Source: an uncultured Candidatus Peregrinibacteria bacterium
Lineage (GTDB): Bacteria; Patescibacteriota; Gracilibacteria; Peribacterales; Peribacteraceae
Assembly (NCBI GenBank): GCA_903822115.1
Contig: CAIJNU010000042.1
Coordinates: forward strand, 1 to 18,006
Direction of reading: 5' to 3'
Length of the DNA: 18,006 bases
Shown here: positions 7,015 through 14,631 of the stretch, piece after piece
Layout of the letters: the number at the start of each line of letters is the position of its first letter
How positions within the stretch are numbered: the stretch's first letter is position 1
Notes under the pieces: generated by a model
The model's input: the letters and a program-made list of their open reading frames with translations, nothing else
Told to the model about the DNA's origin: nothing
Databases searched by the model: none
Program-made: the position numbers and the translations under genes

Positions 7015-8487
7015 TCAAATCCTCTGAATCTTCTGCCCCGCAGGAGTGTCCTTCACCGAATATCCCAATGCCTCGATCTCCATTCTTAGGCTGTCTGAAG
7101 CCGAAAAGTCCTTCTTCACCCTGGCGGCCTCCCGCTCAATTAAGAGCGCCTTAACCTCCGGAGGGACGATTTCCTCCTCCGGCTCGAAGCAGCCGAAGGT
7201 CTGGCGGACGCGATCGACGAACTTTCGGTAGACCTGAGGGAAGGTGCTCGGCTTCGATCTGCTCGCGTTCATCGCCGTGAAGACGACTGCCAGCGCCGCG
7301 GGTGTATTGAGATCGTTATCCATCGCCGCATCGAACTCCCGACTGAATTCTTCATCCTTGTCTTCCCCGTCTCCTGCACTCACCTCCTCCATCCACTCCG
7401 TGATTTTTCTCCGCGCTTTCCTCGCATCTTCGAGCCCCTTCTCCGTAAACTTCAGATTCGTCCGGTAGTGCACCGAGAGGAGGTAGTAGCGAAGGTCGAG
7501 CGGGGAAAATCCCTTCGCGACAATGTCGGGCAGCGTGAGGACATTGCCGAGACTCTTGCTCATCTTCACGTCACCCATGTCGATGAAGCGACGATGGAGC
7601 CAGTAACGAGCGAAGGGCGCGCGGTCACCGGGATCAAGACAACTGCTCTCGCTCTGCGCGATCTCGCACTCGTGGTGCGGGAAGATGTTGTCCTCGCCGC
7701 CCGTGTGGATGTCGATGTGCTCTCCGAGAAATTTTCGCGACATCGCCGAGCACTCGATATGCCAACCGGGAAAACCAACGGAAGAATCTTCGCCCGTGGA
7801 ATTCACACGCTCGCCCGCGGGGAACGACCAACGCAGCAAGTGCCGCGCGTTTGGTCCGACACACTTCTTCCACAGCGCGAAATCCGCGGGATGACGCTTC
7901 TTCTCGTCTATCGATATTCGTGATCCAGAAGCCAAATTCTCAAGTGTGTTCCCCGAGAGCTGCCCGTAGGAGGAAAACGTGTTCACGTCGAAGTAGATGC
8001 CATCCTCGGTCTCGTATGCGTGTCCTCCTTTAATAAGCGTCTGGATGATCGCGATCATTTCCTTCACCGTCTCGGTCGCGCGCGGACGCGCGAAAGGTTC
8101 GAGGAAGCGAAGTGCCGCCTCATCCTCCAGATACTCCTCGGTGTACTTGCGTGCGACATCGAGTGGATCAATCTTCTCGCGCTCCGCTTGCTTCTGAATT
8201 TTATCCTCTCCGTGATCGGCATCGGCGACGAGGTGACCGACGTCGGTAATATTTTTTACCTGACGCACGTCGTACCCCTTCACCTTCAACCACCGTGCGA
8301 GCAGGTCGGCCATGAGGAACGAGGAATAATTTCCGATGTGCGGTCGGCCGTAGACGGTGGGGCCGCACGTGTACATCTTCACGACACCCTTCTCGAGCGG
8401 AACAAATTCTTCCTCGCGCTTCGTGAGCGTGTTGTAAAGATGGAGCGCCGAAGACTGCGGAGAGGATGCGATGGACGCATCATACAT
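7015..8487 (-). CDS. cysS: Cysteinyl-tRNA synthetase
   Basis: This 490-aa class Ia synthetase charges tRNA-Cys with cysteine in the cytoplasm. The adenylation site motifs are present: the HIGH-type PHIGN at about residues 49-53 and KMSKS at 308-312. The zinc site is visible as C41 in MYTCGPTVY, C246 in GWHIECSAM, and H271/E275 in FPHHECEIAQSE. The C-terminal DALR-like helical region follows (FDAAMDNDLNTPAAL). It is slightly longer than the E. coli enzyme, from a short N-terminal extension and about 15 extra residues before GWHIECSAM. ATG at 8487 is chosen because further upstream the frame crosses the divergent fbaB promoter; a start a few codons later is possible. The first codons contain a GATGCG/CGCATC inverted repeat that could form a hairpin in the mRNA. 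No Shine-Dalgarno is seen. Confidence 0.95.
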   Translation of the reverse strand: MYDASIASSPQSSALHLYNTLTKREEEFVPLEKGVVKMYTCGPTVYGRPHIGNYSSFLMADLLARWLKVKGYDVRQVKNITDVGHLVADADHGEDKIQKQAEREKIDPLDVARKYTEEYLEDEAALRFLEPFARPRATETVKEMIAIIQTLIKGGHAYETEDGIYFDVNTFSSYGQLSGNTLENLASGSRISIDEKKRHPADFALWKKCVGPNARHLLRWSFPAGERVNSTGEDSSVGFPGWHIECSAMSRKFLGEHIDIHTGGEDNIFPHHECEIAQSESSCLDPGDRAPFARYWLHRRFIDMGDVKMSKSLGNVLTLPDIVAKGFSPLDLRYYLLSVHYRTNLKFTEKGLEDARKARRKITEWMEEVSAGDGEDKDEEFSREFDAAMDNDLNTPAALAVVFTAMNASRSKPSTFPQVYRKFVDRVRQTFGCFEPEEEIVPPEVKALLIEREAARVKKDFSASDSLRMEIEALGYSVKDTPAGQKIQRI

Positions 8488-8563
8488 GGCCGCAAGCCCG
8501 CAAAAAACACCGACGCTTGGATCGGCGGAGGCATCGGCGCATGTCGAACCCGACGAAACATCG

Positions 8564-8572
8564 TGGTATGAT
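8564..8572 (+). promoter_or_regulatory. Predicted extended -10 promoter of fbaB
   Basis: TATGAT (8567-8572) is preceded by TGG, giving the extended -10 form TGnTATGAT. No good -35 is present. Transcription would begin near 8579, about 20 nt before the fbaB ATG, in a pyrimidine-rich leader without a Shine-Dalgarno. Confidence 0.45.
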
Positions 8573-8599
8573 CCGGCCACTTCTTCCTCCTCCTTCCCC

Positions 8600-9661
8600 A
8601 TGAATTTTCAGGAGATAAAAACCGTCCTCGGCGCCCAGGCTCCCCTCCTCGATCACCAGTGCAAAACCATCGACAAATCACGACTGCACATACCGAGTTC
8701 TGCGCATCTGGATGAGGTTTTCGGGCAGTCCGACCGCTCCAAAGACGTCCTGAAGAATCTCAAGGATCTCTACGGGCATGGACGCCTGAGCAACACCGGC
8801 TACCTCTCCATTCTGCCGGTGGATCAGGGCATCGAGCATTCGGCGGGAGCTTCCTTCGCCAAGAATCCCGACTACTTCGACCCGGAGAACATCGTGCGGC
8901 TCGCAGTGGAGGGCGGCTGCAACGCCGTCGCATCGACCTTCGGCGTACTCGGGATGGTCGCGAAGAAGTACGCCGCGAAGATCCCCTTCATCGTGAAGAT
9001 CAATCACAACGAACTCCTCACCTATCCCAACAAGTTCGATCAGATCATGTTCGGCACGGTGCAGGAGGCGTTCGATATGGGCGCGAAGGGCGTGGGCGCG
9101 ACGATCTACTTCGGCTCACCGGAGAGCGGGAGGCAGATCGTGGAGGTGGGGCAGGCGTTCGCACACGCTCACAAACTCGGAATGTTCACGGTGCTCTGGT
9201 GCTACCTGCGAAATAAAGACTTCAAAAAAGATAAGGATTATCACGTCTCCGCCGATCTCACCGGACAGGCGAACCACCTCGGCGTCACGCTCCAAGCGGA
9301 CATCATCAAGCAGAAGCTCCCCGAGAATAACGGCGGCTTCACGGCGATGAGTCCCGAGGGCAAGTACGGCAAATCCGACGAGCGCATGTACACGGTGCTC
9401 ACCACCGACAACCCCATCGATCTCACGCGCTATCAGGTCGCCAACTGCTACATGGGCAGGATCGGCCTCATCAACTCCGGCGGTGCCAGTGGCGAGAACG
9501 ATCTCCAGCAAGCCGTGATGACCGCGGTCATCAATAAGCGGGCGGGCGGATCGGGGCTCATCTCTGGCAGAAAGGCCTTCCAGAAGCCAAAAGAACAGGG
9601 CGTCGAGATCCTCCATGCGATCCAGGACGTCTACCTCTGCAAGGAGGTGACGATCGCTTAA
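8600..9661 (+). CDS. fbaB: Class I fructose-bisphosphate aldolase (FbaB/DhnA type)
   Basis: This 353-aa enzyme cleaves fructose 1,6-bisphosphate into glyceraldehyde 3-phosphate and dihydroxyacetone phosphate, or runs the reverse reaction. It is the Schiff-base, metal-independent type. It matches the E. coli FbaB family along its length: LPVDQGIEHSAGASFAKNP near residue 72, the Schiff-base lysine as K237 in ADIIKQKLPENNGG, then RYQVANCYMGRIGLINSGG and VINKRAGGSGLISGRKAF. Length is normal for the family. ATG at 8600 begins the conserved part; the open frame upstream to 8471 overlaps cysS and the promoter. It is divergent from cysS and followed by a cluster of intergenic repeats. In a CPR cell it probably serves a reduced glycolytic or pentose-type route. 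Confidence 0.95.
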   Translation: MNFQEIKTVLGAQAPLLDHQCKTIDKSRLHIPSSAHLDEVFGQSDRSKDVLKNLKDLYGHGRLSNTGYLSILPVDQGIEHSAGASFAKNPDYFDPENIVRLAVEGGCNAVASTFGVLGMVAKKYAAKIPFIVKINHNELLTYPNKFDQIMFGTVQEAFDMGAKGVGATIYFGSPESGRQIVEVGQAFAHAHKLGMFTVLWCYLRNKDFKKDKDYHVSADLTGQANHLGVTLQADIIKQKLPENNGGFTAMSPEGKYGKSDERMYTVLTTDNPIDLTRYQVANCYMGRIGLINSGGASGENDLQQAVMTAVINKRAGGSGLISGRKAFQKPKEQGVEILHAIQDVYLCKEVTIA

Positions 9662-9687
9662 GGACGTAGAGCCGTGTCTCCCCGAGT

Positions 9688-9846
9688 CCTTCGACAGAGC
9701 TCAGGACAGGCTCTGACGAGGGGCGACACGCTCGTCTGTGATGGTTCGTCCCTCGACAAGCTCGGGATGACAGGGCTCACCATGACACAGACTCGCATTT
9801 CAGCGAACACTGAGGTGTTCGCGGTTCATCCTTCGGCAAGCTCAGG
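9688..9846. repeat. Cluster of three CCTTCG...GCTCAGG palindromic repeats
   Basis: Three imperfect copies share the pattern CCTTCGnCAAGCTCAGG: 9688-9705, 9750-9766 (a CCCTCG/CTCGGG variant) and 9830-9846. Each is a short inverted repeat, and two are followed by ACAGGCT. Related units occur at 2138-2158 and 15490-15523. Similar intergenic sequences are widespread in bacterial genomes. They fill the 200-bp gap between fbaB and yidC. Confidence 0.7.
9803..9822. repeat. Hairpin GCGAACAC-TGAG-GTGTTCGC, copy 1
   Basis: A perfect 8-bp inverted repeat with a TGAG loop. With one flanking base on each side it is identical over 22 bp to 9864-9885, which encodes the yidC C-terminus. It lies 39 nt downstream of the yidC stop codon. 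Confidence 0.8.
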
Positions 9847-9861
9847 ACAGGCTTTTCAAGG

Positions 9862-11118
9862 TTAGCGAACACTGAGGTGTTCGCGATTTACGATCATTTG
9901 TTGCCCGATGCCAAACAGCGTCGAGACACCCCAGTAGATCGAAACCGCCGCGGGGAACTTGAATGCGAAGAAGCCGATCATGAGCGGCAGGACGTAGAGC
10001 ATGATCTTCTGCTGCATCTCCATCGCCGAAGATGCTCCTCCTGCCTTCTTCCCCTTCTCGTCGACGACGGTCTTCGCCTTCTTATTCTTATTCGCCGAAA
10101 TCGTGAACGCCAGTTTCATCTGGAGAAACTGGAAGATCACAAGGAGCGGCGGCATGACGTACAAGCTGGGCTTGAGGAGATCGAAGCCAAGGAACATCGT
10201 GCCGAAGCTCCAGCTCAAGTGCTGGTAGGCGGGATAGATGAGGTGATGCGAAAGCGCCAGCACCGACTGATCGCGTATGACGTAGAAGAGTCCGATGAGC
10301 ACGGGGAACTGCACGAGCGTTGGGAGGCACGACTGGAACGGATTCACGCCGTGCTCCTTCCAGAGCTTCATCGTCTCCTCCTGCTGCTTGCGCGGGTCAT
10401 TGGGATAGAGGTGCTTGAGTTCGTCGATTTTCGGCTGCAGCATCTGCATTTTCTTCTGCCCCTCCATCGCATGCTGCGTGGGAATATAGAGGATGAGCTT
10501 CACCGCCAATGTCAGCACGATGATCGCGATGCCGAGATTGTGATCGGGAAGAATCGATGCGACGAAGATGAGAAAGTTGAGGAACGGCTTCGAGATGAAT
10601 GTCCGGAAAATCTTCGTGAAGGTCCCGGGGTCGGCGAGTGTAAAGCGCGCCGTCGGTTGCGTGCCCGCGATCTTCCCCGATCCCGAGTAGGGCAATCGCA
10701 CTTCATACATTCCCGTCTTCGAGAAGATTGAATACTTCCATGCTGCGAGGTTCACTTGCGCGCTTGCGCCCGCGGCGATGGATGGAGGATTTTGGCAAGC
10801 GACAGCCGTTTTATCCGATGTGACATCGGTCAATTTTCCACCGCTCTCGGTGCCATTTCCCACAAAGAACACATCGACGGGGGGCAGGGGGCAACGCTTC
10901 GCAAACACAAACTCCTTGTCGGTATTGTTCTGAACCGAGACGATTGCATTATTTCCCGTCGTCACGTTCCCCACGGAGAGGTGCATCGTCCCCGCTTGCG
11001 TTCCGGACGGAGGCGCAGCAGGCGAAAACATCTTCAGTAGGAACTGACTTCCCAAATAGACGATCAGGAAGATCAGGATGAAATCGAAGATCGAGTTGCG
11101 ACGCTTGGTATCGGCCAT
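9862..11118 (-). CDS. yidC: YidC/Oxa1-family membrane protein insertase
   Basis: This 418-aa insertase places proteins into the cytoplasmic membrane, alone or with SecYEG. TM1 is at about 11-30. A compact extracytoplasmic beta domain covers 35-165, shorter than in E. coli. The conserved core follows from about 178, with TM segments near 180-214, 265-283, 320-340 and 372-402, and the cytoplasmic hairpin MQMLQPKIDELKHLYPNDPRKQQEE. The hydrophilic-groove position that is usually arginine is K207 (LAVKLILYIPT). A Lys-rich loop lies at 343-358. The start overlaps rnpA by 46 nt, so the two are co-transcribed. The last codons lie in a hairpin repeat that recurs downstream. Confidence 0.95.
   Translation of the reverse strand: MADTKRRNSIFDFILIFLIVYLGSQFLLKMFSPAAPPSGTQAGTMHLSVGNVTTGNNAIVSVQNNTDKEFVFAKRCPLPPVDVFFVGNGTESGGKLTDVTSDKTAVACQNPPSIAAGASAQVNLAAWKYSIFSKTGMYEVRLPYSGSGKIAGTQPTARFTLADPGTFTKIFRTFISKPFLNFLIFVASILPDHNLGIAIIVLTLAVKLILYIPTQHAMEGQKKMQMLQPKIDELKHLYPNDPRKQQEETMKLWKEHGVNPFQSCLPTLVQFPVLIGLFYVIRDQSVLALSHHLIYPAYQHLSWSFGTMFLGFDLLKPSLYVMPPLLVIFQFLQMKLAFTISANKNKKAKTVVDEKGKKAGGASSAMEMQQKIMLYVLPLMIGFFAFKFPAAVSIYWGVSTLFGIGQQMIVNREHLSVR
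9865..9884. repeat. Hairpin GCGAACAC-TGAG-GTGTTCGC, copy 2 (inside yidC)
   Basis: Same hairpin as 9803-9822. Read on the minus strand it encodes the final residues REHLSVR of YidC, immediately before the TAA stop. Confidence 0.8.
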
Positions 11119-11483
11119 GATCGGAGAGTCGTAAGGAAGCGGGAAACGTCCTTCTGGATTTCCGGGAAGGGGGCTTTCAGACTAGAGGATCGCGGCATGA
11201 TCAACAACTGGAACGAAACGACGAGGGGCCACGGAACATCCCGCATGGCAATGCGCCACGCCTCGCGGCAGCGCCGACGCATCCGATTGCGCTTCACCGC
11301 GGACTTATCGAGCTTGAGTGAAGCGATGGTGCCAATGTAGAGCGCCGGATTCTTCGCATCCGCATGCGGATGTTTCGGAGTACCGAGAAGCACCCGCATA
11401 TGCATCGTCTGCCCCCGAACGAGCATCCCCCGCTTGAGAACCCGCTCACAGATCTTCCGCCCGCGCAGACGCTGGAGATGCAT
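11073..11483 (-). CDS. rnpA: Ribonuclease P protein component
   Basis: This 136-aa basic protein assists RNase P RNA in removing the 5' leader of pre-tRNAs. The signature AVKRNRMRRRCREAWR holds the RNR motif at about residues 80-95, and the N-terminus MHLQRLRGRKICERVLKRG fits the family. It is a little longer than usual because its tail (RSWPIPSVATRSSISS) runs 46 nt into yidC in another frame. The rnpA-yidC order is conserved in bacteria, but neither rpmH upstream nor yidD between the two genes is present. ATG at 11483 gives the correct N-terminus and stands 6 nt after a CATACT -10-like box; upstream open frame is ignored. Confidence 0.92.
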   Translation of the reverse strand: MHLQRLRGRKICERVLKRGMLVRGQTMHMRVLLGTPKHPHADAKNPALYIGTIASLKLDKSAVKRNRMRRRCREAWRIAMRDVPWPLVVSFQLLIMPRSSSLKAPFPEIQKDVSRFLTTLRSWPIPSVATRSSISS

Positions 11484-11489
11484 GGGGAG

Positions 11490-11518
11490 AGTATGAAGTA
11501 TGAGGATTGAATTGTGAA
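11490..11518 (-). promoter_or_regulatory. Predicted rnpA-yidC promoter
   Basis: On the minus strand there is a -35 TTCACA (11513-11518, 5/6 to consensus), a 17-bp spacer and a -10-like CATACT (11490-11495) that ends 6 nt before the rnpA ATG. The -35 lies inside the left arm of the 12-bp inverted repeat at 11508-11563. Confidence 0.45.
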
Positions 11519-11563
11519 TTGTGCGTTCCAGGATCATTCCTTGTTTGCAAGATTCACAATTCA
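11508..11563. repeat. 12-bp perfect inverted repeat between rnpA and gatC
   Basis: TGAATTGTGAAT (11508-11519) is exactly inverted at 11552-11563, with a 32-nt spacer. It lies between divergent genes and overlaps the predicted rnpA -35. It may be a dispersed AT-rich repeat or a shared regulatory site. Confidence 0.6.
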
Positions 11564-11569
11564 CCATTC

Positions 11570-11597
11570 TTGATTCTCCTCAGATTCCCTCTATCCT
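11570..11597 (+). promoter_or_regulatory. Predicted gatC-gatA promoter
   Basis: A -35 TTGATT (11570-11575), a 16-bp spacer and a -10 TATCCT (11592-11597) end 8 nt before the gatC ATG, so the leader would be at most a few nucleotides long. Confidence 0.35.
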
Positions 11598-11605
11598 CCA
11601 CGCAC

Positions 11606-11902
11606 ATGGTTTCCCTCGATCCCGCCGCCGTCCGGCATATCGGCAAACTCGCTCGACTGCGTCTTACGGACGAGGAAGTCGAGAAGTTCGCACCCGAGCT
11701 CACGTCGATCCTCCAGTATATCGACAAGCTCTCCGAGGTGAATACCGACAATGTCGAGCCCACGTCGCAAGTCACCGGACTGAACAATGTCTTTCGCGAA
11801 GACATCCTTCGAGGCGAAGAAACTTCTCCCGACGCACTCCTGCAAACGAGCCCCCTCCCGATCATCGACCATCAGATCGCTTCCCCACCCGCACACGGTT
11901 AA
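11606..11902 (+). CDS. gatC: Asp/Glu-tRNA amidotransferase subunit C
   Basis: This 98-aa protein is the small subunit that holds GatA and GatB together in the GatCAB complex, which converts Glu-tRNA(Gln) and/or Asp-tRNA(Asn) to the amidated forms. It has normal length and typical segments: VRHIGKLARLRLTDEEVEKFAPEL, ILQYIDKL, and the Pro/Asp-rich tail with LREDI-like FREDIL and a final SPPAHG. ATG at 11606 begins this match. The stop is 5 nt before gatA, indicating one operon. No gatB is seen in the window, so it must be encoded elsewhere. Confidence 0.95.
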   Translation: MVSLDPAAVRHIGKLARLRLTDEEVEKFAPELTSILQYIDKLSEVNTDNVEPTSQVTGLNNVFREDILRGEETSPDALLQTSPLPIIDHQIASPPAHG

Positions 11903-11907
11903 TTCGC

Positions 11908-13365
11908 ATGGAGCCCTGCTCTTACACCATTTCTCAGGCTCACGATCTCCTCAAGAAGCGCAAGCTCTCTGCGGAGGAGCTGCTGCGCTCCTGCATTAAG
12001 AGAGTGGAAAATGTGGATCAATCCCTCAACTGTGTCGTCCACCGTAATTTCGATTCAGCCCTTACTGAAGCTAAGAAACTGGATACCTCCGGTAACTTCG
12101 ATTCGCCCCTCTCCGGCATTCCCTACCTCGCCAAAGATGTCTTCTGTGAGAAGGGAGTCCCGACGACTGCTTGCTCGAATATTCTGAGAGACAAGGATTA
12201 TCTTCCGCCATTCGACTCCACGACGACCAAGCGTCTTAAAACCGCAGGAGCCATCAGCTTTGGCAAAGTGAATACGGATGAATTCACCTGCGGTGGCAGT
12301 ACGGAATCCAGCTGTTTTGGCGTGACGAAATGCCCTTGGAATTTGGAAAGAGTTTCAGGTGGCTCATCGGGCGGATCGGCAGCCGCCGTGTCTGCGGATG
12401 AATGCCTGTTCGCCCTCGGCACGGATACAGGCGGAAGCATCCGACAACCTGCCGGCTACTGTGGCTGTACAGGTATCAAAGTAACGTACGGCCGCACCAG
12501 CCGCTTCGGTGTGATGAGCTACGCCAGCTCACTCGACACGATCGGCACCCTGGCAAAAACCGTGGAAGACGCGGCGCTCATCCTGCAAACGATGGCTGGA
12601 AAAGATCCTCTCGATGGCACAACTTCTTCGGTTCCCGTTCCCGATTACTTCTCCTCTCTCCATACATCCATCAAGGGGTTGAAAATCGGACTGCCAAAAG
12701 AGTACTTCATTGAAGGAGCTGATCCTGAAGTCATCGCCAGCGTCCGTGCTGCTGCAAAAATTTTCGAGAGCCTGGGTGCAACGGTGACCGATATCAGTCT
12801 GCCGCACACAACCTATGGAGTCGCTACGTACTACGTCATCGCTCCGTGTGAATTGAGTTCGAATATGGCCCGCTATGACGGCGTCCGGTATGGGCATACG
12901 GTTCCCCATCCTGAGAACCTTCTCGACTATTATGAGAGAGTGAGAAGCGAAGGGTTCGGTGCTGAAGTGAAGCGCCGCATCATGATCGGTACCTATGCTC
13001 TTTCTGCAGGTTACTTCGATCAGTACTACCGCAAGGCGCAGAAAGTCCGCACGCTCGTAAAGAAAGATTTCGAAGACGCTCTGCAAAAAGTCGATGTCAT
13101 CCTGACTCCCACTGCGCCAACCCCCGCTTTCAAAATTGGCGCTCACACCGACAATCCTGTGCAAGCGTATCTGGAAGACGCCTTCACGATCCCCGCTTCG
13201 CTTGCCGGTCTTCCCGGTCTCGCACTTCCCTGCGGTTTCTCATCGGGAAATCTTCCCATCGGCATTCAGCTCATCGGCCCGCAGTTTAGGGAAGATCTGC
13301 TCTTCGGAGTCGGACACGCGTTTCAACAGGAAACGGATTGGCATAGCAGAAAGCCGAAGCTTTGA
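11908..13365 (+). CDS. gatA: Asp/Glu-tRNA amidotransferase subunit A
   Basis: This 485-aa amidase-family subunit hydrolyses glutamine and passes ammonia to GatB. The Ser-cisSer-Lys triad is present: K76 in IPYLAKDVF, the cis-Ser in VSGGSSGGSAAA (about 153-154), and nucleophile S177 in GTDTGGSIRQPAGYCG. The C-terminal segments DVILTPTAPTPAF and SLAGLPGLALPCGF also fit. It has full family length. ATG at 11908 follows the gatC stop by 5 nt, and the two are surely co-transcribed. A longer open frame from 11521 only reads through gatC in another frame. The gene ends in TGA just before a long inverted repeat that may end transcription. Confidence 0.97.
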   Translation: MEPCSYTISQAHDLLKKRKLSAEELLRSCIKRVENVDQSLNCVVHRNFDSALTEAKKLDTSGNFDSPLSGIPYLAKDVFCEKGVPTTACSNILRDKDYLPPFDSTTTKRLKTAGAISFGKVNTDEFTCGGSTESSCFGVTKCPWNLERVSGGSSGGSAAAVSADECLFALGTDTGGSIRQPAGYCGCTGIKVTYGRTSRFGVMSYASSLDTIGTLAKTVEDAALILQTMAGKDPLDGTTSSVPVPDYFSSLHTSIKGLKIGLPKEYFIEGADPEVIASVRAAAKIFESLGATVTDISLPHTTYGVATYYVIAPCELSSNMARYDGVRYGHTVPHPENLLDYYERVRSEGFGAEVKRRIMIGTYALSAGYFDQYYRKAQKVRTLVKKDFEDALQKVDVILTPTAPTPAFKIGAHTDNPVQAYLEDAFTIPASLAGLPGLALPCGFSSGNLPIGIQLIGPQFREDLLFGVGHAFQQETDWHSRKPKL

Positions 13366-13378
13366 GAGAAAAGATGTG

Positions 13379-13469
13379 AGACATGAGATGTGAGATATAA
13401 GACATGAGATAGAAGAAGGGGGATGGTCGTTTCCGTTTCCTTACGTCTTATATCTTATGTCTTATGTCT
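13379..13469. repeat. Long imperfect inverted repeat of GACATRAGAT-type units
   Basis: Left arm 13379-13408 and right arm 13440-13469 are complementary at 24 of 30 positions. Five of the six mismatches on the + strand can form G-U pairs or are transitions. Each arm is itself built of short purine-rich AGACATRAG-like units. It lies between the convergent gatA and DUF475 genes and could act as a hairpin terminator in both directions. Confidence 0.65.
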
Positions 13470-13475
13470 AATTTC

Positions 13476-14423
13476 TTACTTCTTCCCCACCGCCTCCACC
13501 AAATCCCCTGCTCTCATCTTCAATTCCCTCGCCGATTTCCAGAAGAAAAATCCCACGATGAGGAAGGTCACAACCGGAGAGATCCACGCGGGGAATTCCA
13601 TGCCAAACGCCTCGCTAACCATGATAAGTCCGAGAAAGAAGATCGAATACATCGCGCCGTTCTTCAGATAAAAATACTTCCTCACGCGGGATATATTGCC
13701 CATGGTTAATTGACGAACGACCAGAGCACCAAGCCCGTTGCCAAGGAGAATCAGCGGAATGGAGAGCGTGAAAGCGAAAGCACCCAGCACGCCGTCAACG
13801 GAGAACGTGGCGTCGATAATTTCGAGATAGAGAAGCTTGCGCAGATCGGAGTAGTGCCGCTTGAGGAGCATCTCCTCTCCGCTCTCGGCATTCTCTTTGA
13901 GTCCGTGGGAAACGGCGAAGACGAGGAGACCGATCACCGTACTCCAGACCATGCGAAAATCACGAGTCGATGAGAGCAGCGTTATGGCAGCGACGATGAA
14001 GAGCGCGGCAGCGGAGAACCACACGCTGCGACCGGCGAAGAATCGTTCCGCATGGAGTCCGAAATTCTTCGGCTCGACGAAGAGCCAGTGGAGGAAAAGG
14101 AGAATGAGAAATGTCCCACCGCCGACAAGCAGGACTGGTGCGGCGGTGAGCATGGCACTATGAACCAGAGGATCGCCGGAGAAGGAGGCGGTGAAGGCGC
14201 CGAGGAATCCGAGCTGCGGCAACACGGCCCAGACGACGAGCCAGGGCAGGACACCCCGCACCACCACGACCGCAGTGAGGAGGCCGAACCCGAGGAAGAA
14301 TCGTCTTGCGCGGGGGCTCACCGTCGAGAGGACTTCGGCATTGATGATCGCATTATCGATCGAACTGATCGTCTCGAAGACACACAGACCCGCAATCGTG
14401 AGGAGTATCGAAATGACGCTCAT
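13476..14423 (-). CDS. DUF475/TerC-like integral membrane protein
   Basis: This 315-aa polytopic membrane protein has about eight or nine hydrophobic segments and resembles the DUF475 branch of the TerC/LysE-type superfamily. The two acidic membrane motifs that mark the family are present: FETISSIDNAIINAEVL near residue 16 and LEIIDATFSVDGVLGAF near 200. Paired acidic residues of this kind are thought to take part in cation transport. TerC relatives are linked to tellurite resistance or manganese efflux, but substrate cannot be read here. A soluble loop (HGLKENAESGEEMLLKRHYSD) separates the halves. The start at 14423 is the only sensible ATG; a weak TAGAGT box stands 6 nt before it. It is convergent with gatA and divergent from the tRNA-Asp region. 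Confidence 0.85.
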   Translation of the reverse strand: MSVISILLTIAGLCVFETISSIDNAIINAEVLSTVSPRARRFFLGFGLLTAVVVVRGVLPWLVVWAVLPQLGFLGAFTASFSGDPLVHSAMLTAAPVLLVGGGTFLILLFLHWLFVEPKNFGLHAERFFAGRSVWFSAAALFIVAAITLLSSTRDFRMVWSTVIGLLVFAVSHGLKENAESGEEMLLKRHYSDLRKLLYLEIIDATFSVDGVLGAFAFTLSIPLILLGNGLGALVVRQLTMGNISRVRKYFYLKNGAMYSIFFLGLIMVSEAFGMEFPAWISPVVTFLIVGFFFWKSARELKMRAGDLVEAVGKK

Positions 14424-14515
14424 ACGGAGACTCTATCATGATCCGAACGTGCATTCTGGAACGATTGTGCCCCCCTGGACATTCTGATAAGCTCTATCCG
14501 TGACCTCGGTCTTTC

Positions 14516-14521
14516 TATACT
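14516..14521 (+). promoter_or_regulatory. Predicted -10 box for tRNA-Asp
   Basis: TATACT (5/6 to consensus) lies 11 nt before the truncated tRNA copy and 110 nt before the intact tRNA. No clear -35 is visible. The spacing fits a promoter for the copy now truncated. Confidence 0.4.
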
Positions 14522-14532
14522 CGTAAATTCGT

Positions 14533-14554
14533 GGAGCCGTAGCTCAATTGGCTA
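14533..14554 (+). pseudogene. Truncated copy of the tRNA-Asp 5' end
   Basis: These 22 nt are identical to nucleotides 1-22 of the intact tRNA-Asp at 14632. If one missing G is allowed, the match runs about four bases further. There is no anticodon arm or T arm after it, so it cannot be a functional tRNA. It sits where a tRNA driven by the upstream TATACT box would begin. Confidence 0.85.
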
Positions 14555-14631
14555 AGCGTAGCCTGCGAACGCGTAATAAATAAGCTGCGCTTCGCGCGAT
14601 CGTTCCTTCTCTCATCACTGCCACCAACCAC

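Noticed and set aside
6873..7154. 93-aa frame with TTG start (HTNFTRKRILGIF...)
   Set aside because: The first 48 residues look somewhat protein-like and I considered a transposase remnant, but the rest overlaps the cysS 3' end in antisense and no family could be named.
9877..10731. 284-aa open frame on the + strand opposite yidC
   Set aside because: Composition is rich in Glu, Arg, His and Leu as expected from antisense of a membrane protein; yidC on the other strand is certain.
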